Made by a program: the position numbers and the translations under genes. Positions 55,000 to 64,000 of a DNA stretch of 64,000 nt are shown piece after piece (position 1 is the stretch's first letter; the number at the start of each line of letters is the position of its first letter). Below the pieces are notes generated by a model. It ran no database searches and had not been told where the DNA came from. It saw nothing but the letters and a program-made list of their open reading frames with translations. Source of the DNA: Aporrectodea caliginosa (lineage: Eukaryota; Annelida; Clitellata; Crassiclitellata; Lumbricidae); NCBI GenBank assembly GCA_020284085.1, contig JACEVL010000157.1, positions 877,001 to 941,000 on the forward strand. Reading direction: 5' to 3'.

Positions 55000-57735
55000 T
55001 TAGGTATGGACTTACAAACATACATATAGACATAGATAAATACTGACAGCTCTTTTGTGAAATAAGGCAGCTCTCTACATGTATGTCTTTCAACTGTTGA
55101 AGATATGTTAATGGATTGATAAATTGCACTTATCGTTTATGAGTTCAGTGTTTGAGTGAATTCGTCTGATAAATATGAGCATTTCGTTGTAATCTTTACT
55201 TCTTCATCCAGATTAATGATCTTGCTGTATGAAAAGACATTCTTATGTCTCATGTCGGGGCGTCCGCAGGGGGGAGCAACGGGGAGCATTGTGTGCACTC
55301 GCTTTCTCTTTCTGTTTGCTCTACAATTCTATGTACCAGTCTCTCTTCTTTCCTTCGCTTTTCTCAAAACCTGCTTCTTTTCGCGAGGCCTTGCACTCTG
55401 GTAGCGCTTCTGAATGGTTCATTCACCCTACCAGAGGCACTTAACAAATGCTTATAATCCTTATATACAATACAATTTGCTCACCCATGGATTTTGCACA
55501 TATTTTACAAAATTAACATCTTTTGAATATTATGATTATTGCAACAAGATTTTCAAGGCAAAAAAAACAATTATTTAGGTAAGTCCTTGACCATATTTTT
55601 AAAGCTGTCACATGTTCATGAATAGCTATGCAAAAACGTTGAGGGGACGCATGGGTTGTTTTCTGCACCCTCGTTAGTCCCTGTGCCAACAATTTTAAAC
55701 TTTGCTCTCCCTACAAAATTCCTGTGCTGTGTCTTGTAAGAACTCTTCACATACCAGCATCATTTGTTATCTTTAAGCAGTTCCAATATCAGTTAAATAT
55801 CTGTAACACTTTATTGACCACCCACCTTGTCTGCCTTCATTCGTCCTTTCTTTCTTCTTACCATGGTCGTGCCTTCCTTTCATCCTTTTGTCATTCCTTC
55901 CTTCCAACTTTCCTAACATCCTTATTTCCTTCCTTTTAATACCTAATGTAAGTTGGGATAACTAGGTAAGCCTGTTACTTGTAACCTATTATTCTGTCAT
56001 TATTAAAATATATGAACAATATAAAGAAAGAAACATTAAATGCATGTACAGTATTTGTTATTTTAAATATTTATTTTATTATTGCAATGGGGCTATAGAG
56101 TATAGATGGCATGGGATTAATAGTATGATTATTGTTTTCCACATGCTTGACGCATTGTTGGGCGTAGTACGTAGCCTAATTATAGGTGGTCCTTGGGCGT
56201 GATATATTATTGACTTGCCCTAATAATTTATTACGCATGCCGTATCTTCGTCTTATGCAATACTGTATAATGAAAAATGCAATAAGTAGCACTGTATCGC
56301 AGTGGCAATGATAAGATTGCCAATGAGTCAATGTCTCGTGGTCGTGGATGTCAAAGTTATTTTAGGATTTTTAGCCTAGTTCTCCCGCCATCAGAGCTGC
56401 AGTTAAACAAGTGCGTTTTGTTTTTACTTCTGAGGTTGAACGGTGCATTTCAACGGTGTATACTCTTGAGCTGGAATTGTACCAAAGTACAGTCTGTTGT
56501 CCGGAGTGTTGCCGTAGGAAAGACAGATATAATATTATAGCCTAGTGCGAGATAGTTTGAACTCGGGTAAACACACCTATAAGAGCAGAAAATGTATGGA
56601 ATATTTTTCTTCGATGGCTAAACCAAAACATTACGAGCTGCAGGAATTGCGAGGAATATCTATCTTCCATATTATAATTATGTTCGTTTTCTCTTCTGAT
56701 GGTTACAGAAATAAATGATTGATTGATTTATGGAACGTTCATAGTATGGTCCGGATGTCGACCTGATTTCGGCTTGGGTTTGGAGCACCATTGGTTGCCT
56801 TGTGCGTCTGATACCAGAACTTTACAAATTACTATTTAATAGCCTAAAGCACCTTCTTGATTAGCCTACGCGCAGTATTTCTCTGAGGAAATTAGTAAGT
56901 AGATTGGACTGTTAGCCTGGTAGGGCCCAATGGGAACTTAGGGACAATGAGCGCGTGTAAAGTCGTTAAAAACTGCCATGAAATAATAGTTTGCAGCCCA
57001 ATACAACAAACCATCAAAAGCCGGACATTTTCCGGGTTTTTAGCTTTGCCAGTCGGACAAAGGACGTAGGCCAAAAAGGAGGACTTATCCTCCTGTCTCC
57101 GGACGTCTGCGAACCCTAATTATTCACTGTACGCCTATTTTAGTTAACCTGCGCAAAAGCAAACATTAATGGTGACTATTGTATTATTCGAATTGTCCAT
57201 CCCTGTTATTTGGTTTTTTCCGATTAATATTGGCGTACGTGCAAGTCGTCAGTCGTCATTTACGAAATCCAACGATCTCACATTATTGGAACGTGGGCGT
57301 GACCAATGAGCTTCCGTATATAAATAGAACGGCAGCGTCTGACCTCTGCATTGGAACTTGGTCCAGTACACTTCATAGTGTCGCAATTCAGGCAAGAAGT
57401 CTGTATCTAACTTGGCTGTCAATCAACCAAAAACACTCATAAACTTTGTAGGGCCTACTATTACAGCGCCCGAAAAGGCTAAGTCGTAAAAACCAGATTG
57501 TAAATGCAGAGACGCAAACAGACTCGTTGAGACACTCTCAGACAACGGCATAGTAAACATTAGCCAAACACTTGCGATTATTTTGTTGATATGAATGGCT
57601 AATACAACAATGGATGAATTATGTTTCCTTCTATCTTGCTCTTGAAGCGTGGACCATAGGGACATGCCCATAATAGTCTTCGCTTGAACAATCAGTGAAT
57701 GATATTCAGCGGCTACGACACTGCCCAATAATAAA
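55000..57735. other. No gene recognised
   Basis: AT-rich DNA with TTCCTTCC-type pyrimidine tracts near 55860-55940. TAGCCTA and TAGGGCCTA palindromes occur at several places (for example 56543 and 57449). A promoter-like CCAAT and TATATAAATA pair lies at 57300-57325. No protein family is recognised. Confidence 0.4.
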
Positions 57736-57737
57736 TA

Positions 57738-57903
<166 letters not shown>

Positions 57904-57909
57904 CTTTGT

Positions 57910-59830
57910 TTAATTTCAAACTGACACAATGCAGGATGATTAAAAAACAGTATGAACGGATGATCACAAGTTATTACAGGAGTCGAATTTAACCATAGCC
58001 TATACGACAGCCATGCAAGGCGCCCATCATTTTCATTTTACCAACGCGCCATCTCGCAAATGATTGGCTGAGTGGATCTTTTGGGAGGGTATGGTAAGCG
58101 ATGCCGCTACCTACTGCTCTTCAGTCTTCACGCCAGTGATGTTACCACTACACTATGACCCCCCAATGTATCGTAATCGTAATTTCCAAACTACTAAAGC
58201 GCCACTCGAAAGCCAAGCGGAGGGCACCAGTTTATTCACGAGCGCTGCGTCTAGTCAGACGGGTTGTCCAAAAGAGTAGTCCGAGGGAGGTCCGAGTCCG
58301 GTTTCCAAAGGATCAGAGAGGGCACAGCAGATGTTAAGGTGGGTGTCGTTTAGGTCGAGGATTGGAAGGTAGCCTTACAGGATCAGATGAGTCAGGATAA
58401 GAGTTATTGTATGGCCATATCCGAAAAAAGACGAAACTACAAGTCAATATGACGCAATTTCTGTAATCAGACATGACTCAACAGAGCCTTTTGTGTGAAT
58501 GTTAAACAGAGCGAAAATGTAAAATACACTATAAATCCCCCATTGCGAAACGGTCGTTGAAAGCATAGTGTAATAGTTCATGGAATCCTTCAATGACGTA
58601 AAGTAGTGGGCTGGACCAATCGGCGTTCTCTATAAAGCACCGCCTTCGAGTACTCGATGACTATTCGATAACGAAACGTACATAATAGTGTGCAAAGGTT
58701 TGCAACGTGTTGAACAAGCTATACTACTCGAGCGATAAAATAAGCTGAGTTATATACTTCGAACATCTATTGTTGGTTTGTGCCAAATTATTGTTCAGAG
58801 TTTACGCTACCCTACAAGGAATGGTTAACGAAGACACAAAGAAAGCGGTAAGCAGATATTTCTGTGACTTACCAATGTTGGACATTTTGCACGGCGTGGT
58901 CATGACAATGCGAAATCTTAATGTCTTCGTGTTTTCTACTGGTGTTTTAATTCTCCCCATTTTTTAAAAATGTATTTATTATGTTTATTTTGCTGATGAA
59001 AGAAATTAGACGAGCCTTGGTGTTGTTTGGGTGAGTGTATCATCAGCGTTTGTTGGATTTATTGTTTCAGGGACGCTGCCACGTAAGTAGGTCATAGTTT
59101 AGAGCGCCCAATCGCTTTGTTTGAGTAGATTTTGGTGAAATTATCGATTTCAGTGGTTTCTGTGGTTGCTTCGTCCTAAATTGAGACCTCAGCTGTCGAA
59201 TATGTGGGATGAAAATGAACAGTTGGGTTCAAAGCGAGCAGTAATGTCGTGACCGTGTGTTGCAGCATGACTATGGCTGACCTACTTCATGCTGTGTGCT
59301 TCTTTTCCCTCCTTAATACTGTTATGTACGGTTAGGTCTATTAAAAATGCTAATCCTGTTCAAATAATTGGCGTGGAGTGTCATGACCTTCTAAAAGACC
59401 CGGAGTAGCGGCAAAGTTAATCTTTATGCCAATTAGGTAGACCAGACGCATGGTAATTAAATAGGCATTACCAGGGACCCATCCCATTTCCATGATAAGT
59501 AGGAGTGTGCTGGCAGAGTTGAAAGTAGGCTAACAGGTGAAGAGTTTACCAGTAATTTTGGCTAAAGCCTGTTATGTTAAATTCTGAGAATTACACTTCA
59601 GAAAATTGAACTAATTTCATAGCAAAATTGATCAAAGTGCAGAAATAAACGTAATATAATTATTTGCACTTAAGTTTACTACAGTGATCAATCAATGATC
59701 TAATCTCCGAAAACCAGAATACTTTTAAAATATGTAATTAACGTCAAAGTGCTCAGTTAAGACAGTTAGTAAGATTCACCTAATATGTAAACTCGTAGAT
59801 ACTAAGGCAGACTTTGAACTTTGAAATGAA
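57910..59830. other. Unassigned, possible promoter and small exons
   Basis: No protein family is recognised. CCAAT and TATAAA spaced as in a promoter occur at 58616-58638. An ATG at 58821 opens nine codons ending at a consensus donor, and a 12-nt segment between perfect splice sites lies at 59071-59082. These are described in the findings and are not called as a gene. Confidence 0.3.
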
Positions 59831-59842
59831 GCAGAGTAAACC

Positions 59843-61224
59843 GGTAATCCTGGCACTGGCGGTCCCAAATTATTCAATGAAAGAAGTCGACAAAGTTATT
59901 TGATATTGTCACTTTAAAATGGAAGCTGGATTGATGAAAAAAACTTTATCGCTAAATCGAAGCTGGATTGATGAAAAAAACCTCTTTCCCTAAATGGAAG
60001 TGGGATTGATGAAAACATTCCTGTGTTGAAATAGAAGCTGGATTGATTAAAATAATTTCTTCCGTAAATACAAGCTGGATACCAAGCCGGTAGCCAGGGA
60101 TGGGCAGTAATTTAATTGGTGTAATTGAAATTACGTAATTTGAATTACAATTGTAATTGGTAATTTGTAATTTGTTGCTCTGGATCAATGTAATTTGTAA
60201 TTGAATTACATTTTTTCATGTAATTTGTAATTTCAAATTACATCTGTAAAATCAAATTACTTTGAAAAACTAGAACCAGAGACTCCACAACCAGACCAGT
60301 TTTGAAAGCATCTTTTCGATCCTTGTCTTGATCACCTTCACTATAGTATTTCTGGAATGAAAAATAGTAACACTGAACTCTGAATGCTTTAACAAAATTG
60401 GAGCCATTGTCAGAAGTAGTAGCAACAATTTTGTCATGTGTCAGACTGAGATCATAATGTATTACATAGATGATGATGATGATGATGATGATGATGAGTT
60501 GCGCTACTCCATCACACGTGTGTGATCCAACAAAACGTCTGCATGCTAAGGCAACTGAGCGTCACTCAAATGCACATGCATCGATCCAGTGACATGTTAC
60601 TCCCATGTAGGCCTAACTTCTGTGTTTAGTAGACCAGACATCTGCAATTAAAGATATTATTTATACAATTTAATTCTGCACTTTCTTCATCTGCGCTGGT
60701 ACGCAAACTCATTATAGTTTTGCAAGCATATGATTGTAAGGTCAAACAGATGCCAATTATCGGATAACCTCTTCGAACAGTTGCTACTTCTTAGAGAATA
60801 TTAAATAAACAGTTTCAAACACTCCAATATAAATGAACAGTGGAAATAAAGCATGTGGTTCCTGACTGAATTTCTTGATCCCAACTATGCATGTAATTTG
60901 TAATTTGATGTAATTGAAATTACGTAATTTGTAATTTCCCAAAAATTTCTAAAGTTATTTGTAATTTGTAATTCAATTACATTTTCCCAAGTAATTTGTA
61001 ATTTGTAATTCAATTACATTTCACTGTAATTTGCCCATCCGTGCCGGTAGCATGGATGAAACTAACTTTCTATTCAATAGAAGCTGGATGAAAATAATGT
61101 TTTCAGTAGTTAGAAGCTGGATTCGTGAGAATATATAGCACGTTTTAGCGAAACTATAAGAAAGCGGCGGCCTCTGTTGATTTCTTTCATTGAATAATTT
61201 GGGACCGCCAGTGCCAGGATTACC
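59843..61224. mobile_element. Mutator-like MITE, copy C, with 9-bp target duplication
   Basis: Perfect GAGTAAACC at 59834-59842 and 61225-61233 flanks inverted termini GGTAATCCTGGCACTGGCGG continuing TCCCAAATTATTCAATGAAAG. The interior is colinear with copies A and B (GAAGCTGGATTGATG serial motifs, then TATATAGCACGTTTTAGCG). A 949-bp hAT-like element sits inside. The 9-bp duplication with long inverted repeats is the Mutator pattern. Confidence 0.9.
60095..61043. mobile_element. hAT-like MITE (GTAATT family), 8-bp duplication CCGGTAGC
   Basis: Perfect CCGGTAGC at 60087-60094 and 61044-61051 flanks CAGGGATGGGCAGTAATTT...AATTTGCCCATCCGTG. Both ends are saturated with GTAATT/AATTAC. The centre (about 60260-60890) is unrelated AT-rich sequence with a (GAT)n run at 60470. 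It is nested in the Mutator-like element. Confidence 0.92.
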
Positions 61225-61789
61225 GAGTAAACCTAAAACTGGCAACTAAAGAATCTAGGCCTACTTAGAAAATGTGCTTTGCGAACGCTTCAAAGAAGCT
61301 GTTGAACTTTGATGGTGTTTATTACTGTAGGAGGTCCTGTATGTTCTATTATGGGCCACTGGTTGAACTTTCCTATGTAAATTTATACTGCTACAAGTGG
61401 GGCAGGCTTGCAACTGATCTGATTTGGCTTGCATTTTTCGACATTGTGTGTCAAAGTCACACGGAGGTCAAGTGCTTCGTCACAATTTAATATTACAGTA
61501 ATCACAATATTTAGTTATCTAAGGGTTGTTCAGACCACCAAAAGCAGCTACTCGTGGGAGCAGGCTTATTCTAGCCTGCTCCATTGAACGGCAATTTTAG
61601 TAATAATTTGTATTAACATTGTTAACATGTTAGTATTCTCAAGCGTTAGTCAAAATCAAGTCTGTGAGGTAGGATAGATTAGATTCTGTTCCTACACCAG
61701 ATCTTAAGTTCCAAGAGCTGGGTGAGGTGGACAATGTTTGGAATTAGAGTGGTGATAAAGAACATGAGTTACTTAGTTACCTAAATGTC

Positions 61790-62230
61790 ACATTGCTGGC
61801 TTGCCACAGCACAGTATCATTCGGCTTCCGGCAGTCGTCAGTGCTGCTGCTCGTTTGGTCATGCTATTAAAAAATGTCGACCACATTACAACCACTCGGT
61901 ACAAGATCAGCTTCTGTGGCTCAGAATAGGCAAGCACGTCAAATTTAAACTTGCATCCTGGTGGCATGGTACTGGTGTATGAATGTGTTAACAACTGTGC
62001 ACCTTGCTACCTTGCAGACAACATCACGCCGGTGTTAGACGATCCCAATAGGTTACGGCAGTGATCGTCTAAGTCCGCTGATGTAGTCTTGCCAGTAACT
62101 AAAACTATAATGGGTGATCCGACCTTTCAGATCGCTGGTCCACTTGTCTGGAACGGTCTTCCTGCATATGTTCAGGAAGCAAAATCCTTTCTGTTTTCAC
62201 AAAATGGGTAAAAATGGTCTTGTTACGTAA
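61790..62230 (+). pseudogene. LINE reverse-transcriptase C-terminal fragment
   Basis: Across three frames the plus strand gives RLPAVVSAAARLVMLLKNVD, HITTTRYKISF, LVYECVNNCAPCYLADNITPV and GDPTFQIAGPLVWNGLPAYV. These match, in order, the post-RT region of CR1/Jockey-type LINEs (QN-AARL, LVYK-L---AP-YLADL, F-VAGP-LWN-LP). Frameshifts and stops make it dead. Confidence 0.7.
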
Positions 62231-62474
62231 CTCCAAGCATTAGCATTTGCGCTGACAGCAGACAGTATGTAAAGCATCCTAGAAGTAGCTTGCTGCCGAC
62301 GACACTAGAGAAATTTTTTTAATTACAATTACGGTGAGTCTTGACATAGAACGCGTGAGCGGTGATAAACGTGCAAGCCCTAATTATAGAACGTGCGAGT
62401 GGTAATAAAGAATATGAGAGTGGTGATTATGAAGAACCTGTGAGCAGTAGGTAAAGACTGAGTCTGGGTAGGAT

Positions 62475-62572
62475 TTTTCAGAAATGTGCTGTTGGCAGGG
62501 ATTTAAACCCCGACCTCCTGATTAACAGTCCAGCATGATAGCCACTACACTATCGAGCATCCCAAGTAGCAA
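62475..62572 (-). repeat. SINE family A head
   Basis: The minus strand reads GATGCTCGATAGTGTAGTGGCTATCATGCTGGACTGTTAATCAGGAGGTCGGGGTTTAAATCCCTGCC, with A-box and B-box-like sequences and a tRNA-like fold. The body is not preserved. Too diverged for a functional tRNA. Confidence 0.65.
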
Positions 62573-62599
62573 GTAGTCAATGGACCTCATATTACAGTA

Positions 62600-63102
62600 C
62601 CTTGCAGTATGTTACCAATTTTAATACAAATTATTAAAATTACTGTTGAGTTCTTCAGTGTACTAGAAATCCGCCATTAACAGTGCTCTGCAATCTACAT
62701 TTCTTTTTAAAGTTAGACTCTATGGAAAGCTGGAGTGTATAGATTTTTGTCTTCAAAATGTATCCTCCCCTGCCAAGTGGAGGCGAGCTTGAAACGTGCA
62801 CTGCAGAGGGCAATTGCTAATGAAATCCAACACTTGTGAAACGTGACCTTCACCGCGTGACCTTGATGCTGAAGGTCACGAGGGCATTTAGGACTTGAGC
62901 CAATGGGGTGATCCCGTGATGTGATGTGGGGCACGTTCAACTATTATCCCTTCTCCCGGTAGAGGACACGGTGACCCTTCTAGACGGATATTGCAGCGCA
63001 TTGCACCCATTGGCCATCCAATGGGTGGGTCGGTTGATCGCATGCGCATGTGGTCCGAATTGTTGCAATGCGTCTTGGCACCGCGCCAACATTTTATGCA
63101 TG

Positions 63103-63170
<68 letters not shown>

Positions 63171-64000
63171 TGTTTTTCGTGCAGTGCCAGCCAATTTGTG
63201 TTTACACCTGCGTGACTGCGTGGCGTCTTTATTGCTATGGCGTCATGTTTACTGCGGGTTCTGCTGTTGCTGCTGTGATATTGATTTCCTTGTTGCGTCA
63301 TGGGAGCCGTGGTCGGATGGTCGGCCCACTGATGCCTCGGACGTCAGCTCTGCCATCCGATGGTCGCTGTGAAGAGACCTGGAAATGCTTGGAAGGATTC
63401 CGAGGAAATGCCTTCTCGTTATTCCTGCTTCCCTTGTGCTTCTTAAACATGCTTATCTGTCGCTTATCTATCGCTGTGTGTCTGTGTCTGTGACTCTTCT
63501 ATCTCTTCTCTCTATCGTCGTCTCAGTCTGCCCGTCACTGTGGGTCTTTGTCTCACTGTCTCTGGTTCTCGTTCTGTGTGTATATCTCGCTCTGTCTGCA
63601 TTCGGCTTCCTCCCCTCACAACTGACCAACGCCCACTGTTGTTATGGCAACCGCAGCCTCTGGGCGGCGACCCTGTCTAGCCATCTGACGGTAGATACAC
63701 GAGGAATGGTCTGATGTCCATCCACGGAGGATCACTTCTTACTAGGCCTAAGTCTAAGAGCTTTCGTTTGTTTGCTGGCAAATCTCCCGCGGGCAAGAGG
63801 AGCAGAAGGGGCGCAAGTTCACTTCTCCCATCTTCACATCGTTGGTCTGTTATTTGTGGCGGGAGACGGATGAATGTATATCCGGCGGAAGTGATGATGT
63901 GGTCTCGTTTAATGTCTGGGCTCGGGGCGACACCTGTCGGAGATTGTCAAATCAGGGCACTACTCTGGTATTACTATGAGTAGGCCCTACCAATTCGGGT
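62600..64000. other. Unassigned, more GC-rich end of the window
   Basis: No gene is recognised. A nuclear-receptor half-site cluster lies at 62843-62879, and a (TA)n run of about 60 bp at 63103-63170. From 63180 on the DNA is richer in GC, with CTGTCTCT-like tracts (63460-63600). A stop-free plus frame at 63714-63980 is Arg/Ser-rich and matches no family I know. Confidence 0.35.
63103..63170. repeat. (TA)n microsatellite
   Basis: About 33 TA units with one interruption (TACATATA). Confidence 0.97.

Noticed and set aside
58770..58967. 65-codon plus-strand frame
   Set aside because: It lacks an ATG at its start and matches nothing. Only the internal ATG with a donor at 58821-58847 is kept, as a speculative finding.
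62475..62572. Functional tRNA gene with an Asn-like anticodon loop
   Set aside because: Stem pairing is poor and the sequence belongs to a SINE family with other copies in the window.
63714..63983. 89-codon plus-strand frame at the window end
   Set aside because: Arg/Ser-rich composition, no motif, no splice context; the following sequence is outside the window.

Overview
This window is animal nuclear DNA: AT-rich, intron-rich, with GT-AG introns, tRNA-derived SINEs, 5'-truncated LINEs and many small DNA transposons. No bacterial or viral gene organisation is visible. The repeat load, the very frequent palindrome TAGGCCTA and the divergence of the host proteins from the vertebrate sequences I know suggest an invertebrate deuterostome, most likely an echinoderm or hemichordate. 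That assignment is inference. The gene identifications do not depend on it.

Three host genes can be rebuilt exon by exon with matching splice phases. (1) utp11 (9422-20624, minus, 8 exons, 253 aa) is a nucleolar U3/SSU processome protein. (2) prdm9 (22746-35773, minus, 8 coding exons, 765 aa) has KRAB-like, SSXRD, zinc-knuckle, PR/SET and tandem C2H2 zinc-finger domains. This is the full architecture of the meiotic recombination-hotspot histone methyltransferase. Its finger array is an 84-bp minisatellite with near-identical units that differ mainly at DNA-contact codons. (3) tmem165/GDT1-like (44345-52404, plus, 6 exons, about 220 aa) is a Golgi-type cation/proton exchanger whose first signature motif carries an unusual Asn.

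Layout: 1-9.4 kb is transposon debris (pogo-like and piggyBac-like fragments, a 414-bp TA-flanked MITE, a palindromic 15/30-bp array). 9.4-20.6 kb is utp11, whose introns hold two hAT-like elements with perfect 8-bp target duplications and a three-level nest of transposons. 22.7-35.8 kb is prdm9. 36-38.6 kb is a cluster of Mutator-like elements built from a short motif in both orientations. 39.7-44.0 kb is a nearly full-length but broken RTE-like LINE, itself split by a 0.9-kb insert. 44.3-52.4 kb is tmem165. 52.4-64 kb is a 22-bp satellite, microsatellites, another Mutator-like element with a hAT-like element nested inside, LINE and SINE pieces, and unassigned sequence.

The least expected signal is a micro-insertion pattern. 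I counted 24 copies of TAGGCCTA, where base composition predicts roughly one, plus many TAGGCTA/TAGCCTA and TAGGGCCTA/TAGGCCCTA relatives. In five places a repeat copy or a protein family gives the state before insertion, and each time the difference is a TA that became TA-GGC(C)-TA. This resembles excision footprints or tiny insertions with TA target duplication, spread across the locus.
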